DNA of 64,000 nucleotides from contig JAZMZG010000017.1 of the NCBI GenBank assembly GCA_045585835.1, positions 153,028-217,027 of the forward strand, given 5' to 3'. How positions within the stretch are numbered: position 1 is the first letter of the stretch; each line of letters starts with the position of its first letter. A model generated the notes under the pieces. That model was not told the DNA's origin and made no database searches. It worked only from the letters and a program-made list of their open reading frames with translations. The DNA comes from CALCTE01 sp045585835. Its GTDB lineage: Bacteria > Bacillota > Clostridia > Oscillospirales > CAG-272. Below, one piece after another: positions 1 through 8,780 of this stretch. The position numbers and the translations under genes were made by a program.

Positions 1-95
1 TCATTGCATACATCGCAATCGCAGTGATGGTACTTGCAATCGTCGGTCTTGTAATCTTCCTCGTTGTTAAAAACAAAAAAGAGAAGAAAGCATAA
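1..95 (+). CDS. C-terminal end of a membrane-anchored protein (partial)
   Basis: Only the last 31 codons are inside the window (reading frame from base 3, TAA stop at 93-95). They encode about 22 hydrophobic residues followed by a short basic tail ending KNKKEKKA. This is the typical end of a surface or secreted protein held in the membrane by one C-terminal helix. No sorting motif such as LPxTG is visible in the part present. The N-terminal part, and so the function, lies outside the window. The tail resembles the C terminus of the surface protein at the right edge (hydrophobic helix plus Lys/Arg tail). A strong terminator follows at once. Confidence 0.7.
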   Translation, partial: IAYIAIAVMVLAIVGLVIFLVVKNKKEKKA

Positions 96-123
96 GCCGC
101 GGCAATAAAAGCTAAACAAATTT

Positions 124-155
124 GGGCGGACCTCGAAAGAGGCCCGCCCGATTTT
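124..155 (+). terminator. Rho-independent terminator
   Basis: A GC-rich stem (GGGCGG and CCTC against GAGG and CCGCCC, one mismatch, GAAA loop) is followed by ATTTTTATT. It ends the transcript of the partial gene at the left edge. Confidence 0.85.
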
Positions 156-242
156 TATTGGTGCGATCAGTTTTTATTGACAAGCAAAGAGCAATATTAT
201 ATAATATATATGAAGATAAACTGTGAAAAAGGAGGGTTTTAT

Positions 243-2411
243 ATGGCATTTCCCAAAAAGTTTATACGCAAGCGGCTTGAGAAAAATTTAGACCGCACAG
301 AGTCCCTCCCACTTTCAAAGCTACGTCAAAAGCAAGACCTTTTAGGTAAGCTTCTTGCTTATACAGAACGCAAAAAATGTGCCGGAAAGGAGCTCTCTTT
401 CCCTACTTTTAAAGCAGTATTCATATCTCCCGACGAAGAAAAATCAGACGGCGTGGTGCTATATCTGCACGGCGGCGGCTTTACTTGCGGCGGTATTGAA
501 TACGCTAAGGGATTTGCAAGCGTGATAGCGTCCGCTACGGGCATAAAAGTTTTTGCGCCTGCGTATAGGCTCGCTCCCGAATATAAATTCCCCGCCGCTT
601 TGGACGATTGCGAAGAAGCCTACGAATATCTGCTTTCAATCGGATATAAGCCAAGTCAGATTATATTTGCAGGTGAAAGTGCAGGTGGCGGACTTATTTA
701 TTCGCTTTGCCTCAGACTTAAAGAAAAAGGCAGAGAACTTCCCGCCGCACTCCTTGCCATATCCCCTTGGGTAGACCTTACTCAGTCGGGCAAATCATAC
801 GAGTATAACTTAAAAAACGACCCCACCCTGACAAAAGAGCGTCTTGACTTCTTTGCGGGTGCGTATACGGATGACAAAACCTATCCCCTTGTATCCCCCG
901 TTTTCGCCGACCTTACGGGTATGCCGCCATCGCTTATTTTTTCGGGTGGCGGTGAAATAATGCTCGACGATGCAATTGTTCTTGCAAAAAAGCTCACAGA
1001 GCGCGGTTGTGAGGTGAGCCACCATATAGCGAAGGATATGTGGCACGCATACGTGCTTTACAGACTCAAAGAATATGCCGACGACTATGAGCAGATAAAA
1101 ACGTTTTTTATGCGTTTTTTGAAAGCCGCAGGCGGCGAGCAAAGCGATTGGCTCCGCCTTGACAACGCCGCTAAAATATATCCTGCCGCCAAACGACGCG
1201 ATTGGACAAATCTTTTCAGGCTTTCCTTCACGTTTGACGATAATATTGACGAAAAGGTGCTAAACAGCGCTTTGGAAGTAACCGTCAAGCGTTTCCCTTC
1301 TATTGCGGTAAAGCTCGGCAAAGGGCTTTTCTGGTATTATTTGGAGAGGATTCCGAATGCACCCAAAATATCGGAGGAAAAATCTTATCCCACCGCAAAA
1401 ATGACAAATAAAGAGGTCTGCGAATGCGCATTCCGAGTAATAGCGTATAAAAACAGACTTGCGGTTGAATTTTTCCACGCACTTACCGACGGCACGGGCG
1501 GTCTTATATTCCTAAAAAGCCTTGCCGCAGAATATACCGAACAAAAATACGGTGTTAAAATCCCTTTCGAAAACGGCGTTTTGGATAGACGTGAAAATCC
1601 GTCGGAAAGCGAGCTTGAGGACAGTTTCCCAAAATACGCAGGACAGGTCAGCGCAAGCAGACGGGAGTCTACGCCTTTTCACAATAAAGGCACGAAGGAG
1701 CCCGACGGATTTATAAACCTTACTTGCTTTAAGGCACCCCTTTCACAAGTAAAAGCTGTTGCAAAAGCGCAAGGAGTAAGCATAACCGTAATTATGTGCG
1801 CCCTTATGATGCAAGCCTTTACCGAGATTCAAAACCAAGCGGTGTCCAACAAAAAGAAATATAAGCCAATAAAGGTGCTTGTGCCCGTAAACCTCAGAAG
1901 TCTTTTCCCGAGCAACACCTTACGTAATTTTGCGCTTTATATAACGCCCGAGATAAATCCCAAAATGGGCGACTACAGCTTTGAAGAAATTTGCCAAACC
2001 GTAAATCACCAAATCGCCGTTGACTTAACGCCAAAGCGTATGTGTGCAAAATTTACGACCAACGTCCTATCGGAGCAGAGCTTTATTTTAAGAATAATGC
2101 CTTTGTTTATCAAAAATATTGCAATGCGCATCGTATTTTACTTATTCGGTGAAAACAAATCCTGTATATGTATGTCAAATCTCGGCCGTTTGGAGATACC
2201 GAAAGAGCTTGAGGAGAGGATAGTAAGAGGTGATTTTATCCTCGGCAAACAAGCGGCTATACCGCACGGTTGCGGAATTATGAGCGTTGGCGATACGGTA
2301 TACATCAATTTCACGCGCACGATTAAAGAAGCAAACCTCGAAAGCGCTTTCTACAGGGCTTTAAAAAATGTCGGTATCGAAGCCGAACTTGAAAGCAACG
2401 CAAGAAACTAA
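243..2411 (+). CDS. Alpha/beta hydrolase fused to a condensation-type acyltransferase domain
   Basis: The protein has 722 residues counted from the ATG at 243, chosen because AGGAGG lies at 232-237; a TTG 66 bases upstream has no such site. Residues ~1-300 are an HSL-type alpha/beta hydrolase with the oxyanion motif HGGG (76-79), the nucleophile in GESAG (Ser146) and a likely catalytic His268 in MWHAY. The acid position reads Glu238 where these enzymes usually have Asp. Residues ~310-720 resemble the alcohol acetyltransferase/condensation superfamily, with the active-site motif HALTDG (His412, Asp416). Both catalytic centres appear intact, so one chain could both hydrolyse and form esters or amides. 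No signal peptide or membrane segment is apparent. A zinc-ribbon membrane protein follows 19 bases downstream, probably in the same operon. The substrate is unknown. Confidence 0.8.
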   Translation: MAFPKKFIRKRLEKNLDRTESLPLSKLRQKQDLLGKLLAYTERKKCAGKELSFPTFKAVFISPDEEKSDGVVLYLHGGGFTCGGIEYAKGFASVIASATGIKVFAPAYRLAPEYKFPAALDDCEEAYEYLLSIGYKPSQIIFAGESAGGGLIYSLCLRLKEKGRELPAALLAISPWVDLTQSGKSYEYNLKNDPTLTKERLDFFAGAYTDDKTYPLVSPVFADLTGMPPSLIFSGGGEIMLDDAIVLAKKLTERGCEVSHHIAKDMWHAYVLYRLKEYADDYEQIKTFFMRFLKAAGGEQSDWLRLDNAAKIYPAAKRRDWTNLFRLSFTFDDNIDEKVLNSALEVTVKRFPSIAVKLGKGLFWYYLERIPNAPKISEEKSYPTAKMTNKEVCECAFRVIAYKNRLAVEFFHALTDGTGGLIFLKSLAAEYTEQKYGVKIPFENGVLDRRENPSESELEDSFPKYAGQVSASRRESTPFHNKGTKEPDGFINLTCFKAPLSQVKAVAKAQGVSITVIMCALMMQAFTEIQNQAVSNKKKYKPIKVLVPVNLRSLFPSNTLRNFALYITPEINPKMGDYSFEEICQTVNHQIAVDLTPKRMCAKFTTNVLSEQSFILRIMPLFIKNIAMRIVFYLFGENKSCICMSNLGRLEIPKELEERIVRGDFILGKQAAIPHGCGIMSVGDTVYINFTRTIKEANLESAFYRALKNVGIEAELESNARN

Positions 2412-2430
2412 ACGGAAAGGAGTGTATTGT

Positions 2431-3126
2431 ATGTATTGTATAAAATGCGGCGCAAAGCTTGATGACAGCGAAGGAAAATGCCCTCTCTGCCAAACACCCG
2501 TATATAATCCGTTTATCGAAATTCCGCAAAAGGAAAGACTTTACCCCGAGCACGTGGAAAAGCGTGAAACCGTCAGCAAATTCGGCGCACTGTTTATCGT
2601 TACGACGATATTTTTGCTTGCCGTGGTTTTGACGCTCATTACCGATTTGGGCATTTCGGGAAAAATCACTTGGTCGGGATACTCCGTGACGTCCGTTTTG
2701 CTTGCGTATATCATAGCGGTTTTGCCTATGTGGTTTTCGTTTCCGAATCCCGTAATATTCGTCCCCTGTGATTTTGCGGCGGTTGCGGCTTTCTTGTGGT
2801 ATATCGAATATGCTACGGGCGGCAAGTGGTTTTTTACCTTTGCTATGCCCGCAACCCTCATGCTGCTTTTGATAGTACAGCCCGTTATCACTCTGCGCAA
2901 ATATGTCAAAAAAGGCGCCCTTTACGTATACGGCGGTGCGTGTATCGGCTTTGGCGCATATCTTCTCGGCGTAGAGCTTTTTATGAATTATACCTTCGGT
3001 ATCAAAAAATTCCTTGCTTGGTCGCAATACCCGCTTATTGCGATGACGATTATAGGTATGATGCTTATTGTTATCGCAATATGTAAGCCAATGCGCGAAT
3101 CATTAAAAAAGAAATTCTTTATTTGA
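2431..3126 (+). CDS. Zinc-ribbon integral membrane protein (DUF6320-like)
   Basis: The protein has 231 residues. The ATG at 2431 is chosen because GGAAAGGAG lies just upstream and the protein then starts with MYCIKC. Two CxxC pairs (CIKC and CPLC) within the first 25 residues form a zinc ribbon. The rest is hydrophobic, with about six probable transmembrane helices. It resembles, from memory, DUF6320 proteins, which I associate with acyltransferase-type neighbours; this could not be checked. The close spacing after the hydrolase-acyltransferase fusion suggests joint function at the membrane, perhaps on a lipid or envelope substrate. No catalytic motif is seen. Confidence 0.7.
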   Translation: MYCIKCGAKLDDSEGKCPLCQTPVYNPFIEIPQKERLYPEHVEKRETVSKFGALFIVTTIFLLAVVLTLITDLGISGKITWSGYSVTSVLLAYIIAVLPMWFSFPNPVIFVPCDFAAVAAFLWYIEYATGGKWFFTFAMPATLMLLLIVQPVITLRKYVKKGALYVYGGACIGFGAYLLGVELFMNYTFGIKKFLAWSQYPLIAMTIIGMMLIVIAICKPMRESLKKKFFI

Positions 3127-3140
3127 ACTGATATGAAAAA

Positions 3141-4154
3141 ATGAATGTGAAAAGAATCTTGGCGTTTGTTTTAACGCTCGTAATGACAGTAACACCTATT
3201 ACCGTAAATGCCGAATCGGACGGTGATTATACTTACACGGTGCAAAACGGCGCAGCTGTGATAACCGGTGTCAGCGAGTCCCTCGGCGGCAACGTTGTTA
3301 TTCCATCAACTTTGGATGAATATACCGTGGCGTCTATCGACGCCTACGCATTTTTCGATTTAAAAGATATCGAAAGCATAACTATTCCTAACGGCGTTAC
3401 CAATATCGGTCCCTATGCCTTTTACGGATGCAAAAACATCAATGGCATAATTATCCCCGACAGTGTCGAGTATATCGGCGAGAATGCGTTTTACAATACG
3501 GCGTATTACAATAATGCGCAAAATTGGGAAAACGACGTGCTGTATATCGGCAGTCATTTAATAAAAGCAAAAGACACGCTTTCGGATAACTATGAAATAA
3601 AAAACGGCACCTTGACCGTCGCAAACTTTGCGTTTTCCTTTTGCGAAGTTCTTAAATCCGTAAGTTTTCCCGAAGGCATTAAATCTATCGGTAAAAGTGC
3701 GTTTTCTTATTGCGAAAATCTTTATAACGTAACAATTCCCGAAAGCGTTACGTATATCGGTGCGGAAGCGTTTAAAAATTGCACGGGTCTTAAAAGCGCA
3801 GTCTTTAAAAATCCGCTTGCTTGGCGTGCAGTTGATTTGGAAGATAACGTTACAAAGCTAGCGGGCGAAAGCCTTGCAAATGAAAAAACCGCTGTGCTAT
3901 ATTTGACCGATACGTACAAATACTGCTACTTATTTAGGTCGGTTTCAAGCGATGCTGTCGGTGACATCGACGGCGTCGATGGAGTAAATGCAAAAGATGC
4001 GATATATCTTTTGTATAGCATTTTCTTCGGCGAAGAAATCTATCCGTTGACAAAAGACTGCGATTTTAATAAAGACGGCAAGACCGATACGGACGATGCT
4101 ATCTACCTACTGTATCACATCTTCTTCAGCGAAGAAAACTATCCTCTCGGCTAA
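3141..4154 (+). CDS. Secreted BspA-type leucine-rich-repeat protein with dockerin-like C terminus
   Basis: The protein has 337 residues with an N-terminal signal peptide (basic start, hydrophobic core, likely cleavage after VNAES). Residues ~55-225 hold repeats of the BspA/LRR_5 kind (pattern I-x-I-P-x-x-V-x-x-I-G-x-x-A-F-x-x-C). The C-terminal ~65 residues contain two dockerin-like calcium-loop and helix units: GDIDGVDGVNAKDAIYLL and CDFNKDGKTDTDDAIYLL. LRR_5 domains often mediate adhesion; dockerins bind cohesins. No cohesin gene is in the window, so the partner is unknown. The ribosome binding site is weak. A bidirectional terminator follows. Confidence 0.8.
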   Translation: MNVKRILAFVLTLVMTVTPITVNAESDGDYTYTVQNGAAVITGVSESLGGNVVIPSTLDEYTVASIDAYAFFDLKDIESITIPNGVTNIGPYAFYGCKNINGIIIPDSVEYIGENAFYNTAYYNNAQNWENDVLYIGSHLIKAKDTLSDNYEIKNGTLTVANFAFSFCEVLKSVSFPEGIKSIGKSAFSYCENLYNVTIPESVTYIGAEAFKNCTGLKSAVFKNPLAWRAVDLEDNVTKLAGESLANEKTAVLYLTDTYKYCYLFRSVSSDAVGDIDGVDGVNAKDAIYLLYSIFFGEEIYPLTKDCDFNKDGKTDTDDAIYLLYHIFFSEENYPLG

Positions 4155-4156
4155 TA

Positions 4157-4192
4157 TAAAAACGGCGGATGCGTTGCATCCGCCGTTTTGTT
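4157..4192. terminator. Bidirectional terminator between convergent genes
   Basis: A 12-bp stem (AACGGCGGATGC with GCATCCGCCGTT, 3-base loop) has TTTT on the right and AAAAA on the left, so it can end transcripts from both sides. It overlaps the stop codon of the minus-strand lipoprotein gene. Confidence 0.85.
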
Positions 4193-4922
4193 ATGTCAGT
4201 ATTATCTCTCCGTCTATGTTTGCTTCAAGTTTACCGTCTTTTTCCACTATTTCGACTACCGCACCTTGTAAAAATGCTTCCGTAGAAACCTTGTCGAGCT
4301 CTATGTATTCGCTGCCGTCATAAAAAGCTATACCGAATTGCTCGTTGTTAAAGCCGATTCTGACTATCTCTCCGGTCACAAAGTTTCTGTATTGAGAAAC
4401 GTACCCGTTTTCAACGGGAATATACTCAAGGCCGGAGGTCACTATGCCGTCTACCGACTTTTTACAGCTCATATAACCGGTGTCGATATTGTAGCTTCCG
4501 TATATACTCTCGCGCTTAGTGCCTGTATAAGTATCGTATTCGATGTCGAAATTGCCGTTTTTATTGACGGTCACCACCGAATTGAGATAGCCTTTTGCGT
4601 TTCCGCTATAGCTTCCGTCCGCCTTCTCGGCGTTTTGGAGAAGTGAAAGCGGTAAAAAGTCAAGGTCTATAGCAGATATTGAAAGAAGCTTTGAGCCTGC
4701 GGAAAGCGCAAGTTCTTTGCTTGAATAAACCTTCTGTGTAAAGCTTCCGAAGCGGGAGCTTTTCAGCTCCACAAATTTACTGTATGAGGAAAATATCGGC
4801 GCCTCATCATCTTTGTCTTGATTTTGCAGACCGGAGGAGGTTGAACTTACGGTCGTGCAAGAGCAAAGTATAAGCGATAAAATAAGCAACATCGCCGCCA
4901 TCGCCATTGCCGCTTTTTTCAA
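4191..4922 (-). CDS. Predicted lipoprotein of unknown function
   Basis: The protein has 243 residues and starts at a TTG (4920-4922) preceded by AAAGGAGG. The N terminus is a lipoprotein signal: a long hydrophobic stretch ending LCSC, with Cys22 as the likely lipidated residue. The mature part is mostly beta-prone with no domain I recognise. It includes a pattern of Tyr/Gly-rich strands similar in character to the lipoprotein at 40220-41206. It has its own sigma-A-like promoter just upstream and is transcribed alone. Confidence 0.7.
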   Translation of the reverse strand: MKKAAMAMAAMLLILSLILCSCTTVSSTSSGLQNQDKDDEAPIFSSYSKFVELKSSRFGSFTQKVYSSKELALSAGSKLLSISAIDLDFLPLSLLQNAEKADGSYSGNAKGYLNSVVTVNKNGNFDIEYDTYTGTKRESIYGSYNIDTGYMSCKKSVDGIVTSGLEYIPVENGYVSQYRNFVTGEIVRIGFNNEQFGIAFYDGSEYIELDKVSTEAFLQGAVVEIVEKDGKLEANIDGEIILT

Positions 4923-4976
4923 TTAAATGCCTCCTTTTTCGCCTTTTTTCGTTATCAATATTCCATATTCGATATC

Positions 4977-5005
4977 ATTATACCATATATATTTATAAAT
5001 TTCAA
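4977..5005 (-). promoter_or_regulatory. Sigma-A-type promoter for the lipoprotein gene
   Basis: Read on the minus strand: TTGAAA, a 17-base spacer, then TATAAT, about 55 bases before the TTG start. Confidence 0.65.
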
Positions 5006-5008
5006 TAT

Positions 5009-5710
5009 CTATTTTGTTTTTTCTACTCTTGCCAATATTTTCTCGGAAAGTAAAAAGCAAATCACCGATATTGCGGCAGTTATAACAAATATTGCAATTG
5101 CCGTAGCATAATTTTTGTTTATCAAAAAGTCTGCCGCCAAGGTCGAGCTTATTATCGACGGAATACGCGCTATCATCGTTATATACAAAAATTTTAAAAT
5201 TTTGATATCGAAAAATGCAGCCGCATATATAAGCGCATCCTTCGGAAGTCCGGGAATAAAAAATATCAAAAATATTATTCTGTCACGGTGCGGGCTTTTA
5301 TCAAGAACTTCAAAGCGCTTGAGCTTTCGTCCGTCCGTGATGCTTTCCACAAACCTTTTGCCGTACGATCTTGTTACGGCAAAAATAAGCGCCGTGGCAA
5401 GTAAAATTCCGATTTGAGCAAGTAAAAAGCCCCCGAGCCATCCGAAAGCCGCACCCGCAGCTATCTCCAAAGCTTCTCCCGGAATAAAAGCTATTACTAC
5501 TTGAAGTGCCTGTAAAATAAGAAAAACAAGCACCGCTGTGATACCTTTGCTCTCGGCAATATTGCGTATTGTGTCGGGTTGCTTGATTATAGTTTCAAAA
5601 TACGGGCTCAAATAAATGAATATGACCGTACAGATCACAAGAAATATTACAACTCCCACGGAATTTACAAGTATGTTTGCAATTCTTGAACGTTCTCTTT
5701 GATTTTTCAA
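5009..5710 (-). CDS. TVP38/TMEM64-family (VTT domain) membrane protein
   Basis: The protein has 233 residues with about five or six predicted membrane helices. The motif FIPGEALEIAAGAAFG around residues 75-90, followed by a second re-entrant-like segment with FFIPGLPKD, is typical of the VTT/DedA superfamily. These proteins act in the membrane as lipid scramblases or transporters in other organisms. The exact substrate cannot be read from sequence. It starts at a TTG (5708-5710) with GGAGAT upstream. It lies downstream of obgE in the same direction but a terminator hairpin separates them. Confidence 0.8.
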   Translation of the reverse strand: MKNQRERSRIANILVNSVGVVIFLVICTVIFIYLSPYFETIIKQPDTIRNIAESKGITAVLVFLILQALQVVIAFIPGEALEIAAGAAFGWLGGFLLAQIGILLATALIFAVTRSYGKRFVESITDGRKLKRFEVLDKSPHRDRIIFLIFFIPGLPKDALIYAAAFFDIKILKFLYITMIARIPSIISSTLAADFLINKNYATAIAIFVITAAISVICFLLSEKILARVEKTK

Positions 5711-5736
5711 AATATCTCCGTCCTGTTTTTTAACTT

Positions 5737-5767
5737 AAAAGCCTGCACCGAAAAATGCAGGCTTTTA
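5737..5767 (-). terminator. Terminator downstream of obgE
   Basis: The stem AAAAGCCTGCA/TGCAGGCTTTT has an 8-base loop and is followed on the minus strand by TTTTAAGTT. It sits between obgE and the TVP38-type gene. Confidence 0.7.
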
Positions 5768-5837
5768 TAGTATCGTTTTTTCCGCCGTATCCCATTATAT
5801 TCGTTTTGTCAACAATTTATGAGCGTTTTTGCGCCTC

Positions 5838-7112
5838 TTACTTGACAAAATCAAATTCCATATCGTATACGTGTACGGTTTCGCCGTCCTCAATTCCCTT
5901 TTCCTCAAGCGCCGCGATAATACCACTGTTTTTAAGCACTCTTTGGAAGTAGTTTAGGGATTCGTAATCGTTATAGTTAATGGACATAACTACCTTTTTA
6001 AGCCATTCCGCTTCGACGTAAAAATCACGGTTTTGCTGTCTTATCGTGAAGCTGTGGTCTTTCTCCGCCACGTCTTCGGCGTCAGCGCTTTCTTCCGCTT
6101 CGTATACCTTTACCGGCGGGAGCGTTTCAAGCTTTATACTGACTGCACGAAGAAGCTCCTTTATACCCTCTCCCGTTGCTGCTGAAATGGGATATACCTC
6201 AATGCCATTCTCCTTGCAATAGCTTATAAGCTCCTCATAAAGCGCCTTGTCGTCTATTGCATCGCATTTGTTTGCGGCAACAATCTGCGGGCGTTTTTCA
6301 AGCTCGGCGCTGTAATTTTTAAGCTCTGCGTTGATTATCTTCATATCTTCGACGGGATCTCTTCCCTCTGTGGCTGCGGCATCGACTACGTGAATGAGCA
6401 TTCTGCATCTTTCCACGTGTCGCAAAAACTGATGTCCGAGTCCCGCGCCCTCGCTTGCGCCTTCTATAAGTCCGGGAAGGTCTGCACAGACGAAGCTCTT
6501 TTCATCGTCCGTCTTAACTATTCCCAAGACGGGACTTTTCGTTGTGAAGTGATACCCTGCAATTTCGGGAGTTGCCGCCGATATTTTGGAAATAAGGGAG
6601 CTTTTGCCTACGCTCGGCATTCCGACAAGTCCCACATCTGCAATTACTTTAAGCTCCAAGAGAAGATTTCTTTCCTTGCCCTCAATACCTGCTTTCGCAA
6701 ATCGGGGCGTTTGTCTTGTGGGAGTTGCGAAATGCTTGTTTCCGAATCCCCCTTTTCCGCCCTTACAGATAACGACGGGCTCATCGTTTGAAATATCCGC
6801 AAGTATCTTTCCGCTGTCAGCATCCTTTATAACAGTGCCAAGCGGTACTTTTATAACGGTATTTTCGCCGTTTTTGCCGTGGAATTTTCTTCCTGCGCCG
6901 TTTGCTCCGTTTTCTGCGACAAATTTCCTCTTATACTTAAAGTCAATAAGCGAGGTCTTGCCGTAATCGGCAACGAAGATAATATCGCCGCCGCGACCGC
7001 CGTCACCGCCATCGGGACCGCCCGCCGCAACGTATTTTTCACGTCTGAAGGAAACCGCTCCGTTACCGCCGTTTCCCGCTTTTACATAAATTTTTGTCTT
7101 ATCAATAAACAT
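5838..7112 (-). CDS. obgE: GTPase ObgE/Obg
   Basis: The protein has 424 residues, the normal length for Obg with a C-terminal OCT domain. Residues 1-~158 are the glycine-rich Obg fold (repeats such as GGNGGNG and GGDGGRGGD). The G domain shows the P-loop GMPSVGKSS, switch segment DLPGLIEGASEG and NKCD. The C-terminal ~70 residues are OCT-like. Obg associates with the 50S subunit and links ribosome assembly to growth, and in Bacillus also to stress signalling and sporulation. Its start codon lies only 2 bases after the stop of the upstream SGNH-like gene, so the genes are cotranscribed. Confidence 0.97.
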   Translation of the reverse strand: MFIDKTKIYVKAGNGGNGAVSFRREKYVAAGGPDGGDGGRGGDIIFVADYGKTSLIDFKYKRKFVAENGANGAGRKFHGKNGENTVIKVPLGTVIKDADSGKILADISNDEPVVICKGGKGGFGNKHFATPTRQTPRFAKAGIEGKERNLLLELKVIADVGLVGMPSVGKSSLISKISAATPEIAGYHFTTKSPVLGIVKTDDEKSFVCADLPGLIEGASEGAGLGHQFLRHVERCRMLIHVVDAAATEGRDPVEDMKIINAELKNYSAELEKRPQIVAANKCDAIDDKALYEELISYCKENGIEVYPISAATGEGIKELLRAVSIKLETLPPVKVYEAEESADAEDVAEKDHSFTIRQQNRDFYVEAEWLKKVVMSINYNDYESLNYFQRVLKNSGIIAALEEKGIEDGETVHVYDMEFDFVK

Positions 7113-7114
7113 AT

Positions 7115-7723
7115 CTATTCCTTAAATTTTAAATAAGCCTCATACGCTTCTTTTGCCATTTTTTCGTGCAGCTCGTCGCCATCCGTCTTTGCCCTCTCAC
7201 CGAACATCGCCGAATATATCGTACAAGCCGCAAGATACGAGCCTTTTTTTGTCGCATGCTCGTCGTCGGCTCTATATAGCTCTATATCGGGTTCTTTATC
7301 GAAAAAGCTCCACCACGCCTCGCCTGCCGGTGCGAATGAAAAGCCCGTTTCTTTTATGAATTCAAGATATCCCTTCGTAGCTTCGCTCTGCTGTCCTCTT
7401 TCGTGTCTTCTCGGCCACGGCATATACATAACACCCTTTGCACCGCTTTGCATAACGAAGTGTGCAAGCTTCATTCCCTCACACATAAGGCTATCTTTTA
7501 TAAAGGGATTCGCTCTGTGCTGAAGCACAACGTAATCGTATTTGCCGTATTTGATATTGAAAGGAGCTTCAGCGTCGTTTAAATGATTTTCAAGGCCAAC
7601 GCCTCCGTGAGCAAGCATTACGGGAAATACGTCTTTGCCGTTCCACTTACATATTCTCTTGAAAATATCGGGCATATCGTTATAGTAAACGTGGCTGTTG
7701 CCCACAAACAAAACCTTTATCAT
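7115..7723 (-). CDS. Small SGNH-hydrolase-like protein
   Basis: The protein has 202 residues and no signal peptide. It starts with a GNSH block (VLFVGNSH) where classical family members have GDS, and ends with DDEHATKKGS, matching the D-x-x-H block. The candidate catalytic residues are Ser in GNSH and Asp/His in the last block. This spelling is known from the DUF4886-like subgroup of SGNH proteins. Its ATG overlaps the stop of the E2-like gene upstream (TAATG), so translation is probably coupled. The substrate is unknown, probably an ester or acetyl group. Confidence 0.7.
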   Translation of the reverse strand: MIKVLFVGNSHVYYNDMPDIFKRICKWNGKDVFPVMLAHGGVGLENHLNDAEAPFNIKYGKYDYVVLQHRANPFIKDSLMCEGMKLAHFVMQSGAKGVMYMPWPRRHERGQQSEATKGYLEFIKETGFSFAPAGEAWWSFFDKEPDIELYRADDEHATKKGSYLAACTIYSAMFGERAKTDGDELHEKMAKEAYEAYLKFKE

Positions 7724-8580
7724 TATTTGATATCCTCAACGACAGTGACGGGAGTATCAAGTCTTGCCGGATGGGCAAGATAATCCTTCATAAGCTTTAA
7801 GGCAGACGCAAAATAGTGTCCGTCGCAGATTCTTTCGTCAGTGCAGATATTGAAGTCAAGATACTTTCTCTCTTCAACTATACCCTCTTTGTTCATAACG
7901 AGCTGAGGACGCTTTTTGCCGTATGCAATAAATATCGGAATATTTCCGAAATCATAAAGGTGGTGGAATATCGGGGGTATTCCGAGTGAGCCCATAGAGG
8001 TTATAAACATAGATGCGTGGAAGGGGCTCAAATTCTTCAAAAAGCCGGGCAATAAGTTTATATAATCAAGGCCTCGAAGAAGCTTTATCGCCCACTTCAA
8101 AAGAAATCCCGGTATATAGTTGAGTACTCTTGCAAGAGTATCAAAGCCGTTTTTGTCCGTATCCTCCGTTTCTCTGTTAAGCTCTACGAGTGCTTGGAAT
8201 TGGTTGTATATATCCTCGGGGGAGGCATCGGGCTTGAGCTTGAGCTTTACGCAAGTTTCCATAGCGTTGAGCTTCATAGATTTCTTTATCATCATAGAAA
8301 TAACGATACCGTCACGCCTTGCGTATATCTTATTTCCTCTGATAAATCTGTTTATGCCCGGCCTTTCGGCAACCGTTCTTACGTACGCCGAGAGCAATAC
8401 GTGAAGTATACCGAAATTCTTAAGTCCGCTTTCACGCTTTTGACGCACGTAACGCTCCATATTAGCTACGTCAACGCTATCGCTCATAAGGTTCATTGCG
8501 CCTATACGGTTTAACATAATATAGGGCGACACCTTGTTCATAGGGGGTAAGCTCTTAATTTTTCTTCCGTCTTTAGCCAT
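7723..8580 (-). CDS. Stand-alone 2-oxoacid dehydrogenase E2-like acyltransferase, catalytic His replaced
   Basis: The protein has 285 residues and matches the CAT-like catalytic domain of E2 acyltransferases, with no lipoyl or subunit-binding domain. The characteristic end motif D-H-R-x-x-D-G reads DERICDG (codons around 7820-7839), so the catalytic His is Glu. No E1 or E3 genes are nearby. It may be an acyltransferase with a changed mechanism, or a binding protein. It is the first gene of a minus-strand operon with the SGNH-like gene and obgE, and has GAGGAT before its ATG. Confidence 0.7.
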   Translation of the reverse strand: MAKDGRKIKSLPPMNKVSPYIMLNRIGAMNLMSDSVDVANMERYVRQKRESGLKNFGILHVLLSAYVRTVAERPGINRFIRGNKIYARRDGIVISMMIKKSMKLNAMETCVKLKLKPDASPEDIYNQFQALVELNRETEDTDKNGFDTLARVLNYIPGFLLKWAIKLLRGLDYINLLPGFLKNLSPFHASMFITSMGSLGIPPIFHHLYDFGNIPIFIAYGKKRPQLVMNKEGIVEERKYLDFNICTDERICDGHYFASALKLMKDYLAHPARLDTPVTVVEDIK

Positions 8581-8667
8581 AAAAAATCCTCATTTTTCGT
8601 AAAATAGGGTATTTCGAAAAGCATCTTGAAAAAATAGCGTTTCCGAGATTAAAATACCGCAATATAC

Positions 8668-8696
8668 AGTATATACCATAATTGCATAAATTGCAA
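8668..8696 (-). promoter_or_regulatory. Sigma-A-type promoter for the E2-like/SGNH/obgE operon
   Basis: Minus strand: TTGCAA, 17-base spacer, TATACT, about 90 bases before the ATG at 8580. It faces away from the promoter at 8723-8751; the two -35 boxes are 26 bases apart. Confidence 0.6.
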
Positions 8697-8722
8697 GTAT
8701 TTATTTATAACGAAGATAACTA

Positions 8723-8751
8723 TTGCAAAAGGTGTCATTTTATGGTATGAT
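8723..8751 (+). promoter_or_regulatory. Sigma-A-type promoter for the SAH-recycling genes
   Basis: TTGCAA, 17-base spacer, TATGAT, 29 bases before the ATG at 8781. The short leader leaves no room for a SAM or SAH riboswitch. Confidence 0.65.
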
Positions 8752-8780
8752 ATTGTGTAATGATATAAGCAGAGGTAATT

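Noticed and set aside
2323..3027. Minus-strand open frame of 234 codons across two genes
   Set aside because: It spans the boundary between two well-supported plus-strand genes and has no sensible domain.
8700..8780. SAM or SAH riboswitch before the SAH-recycling genes
   Set aside because: Promoter to start is only about 29 bases, too short for any known SAM-class riboswitch.
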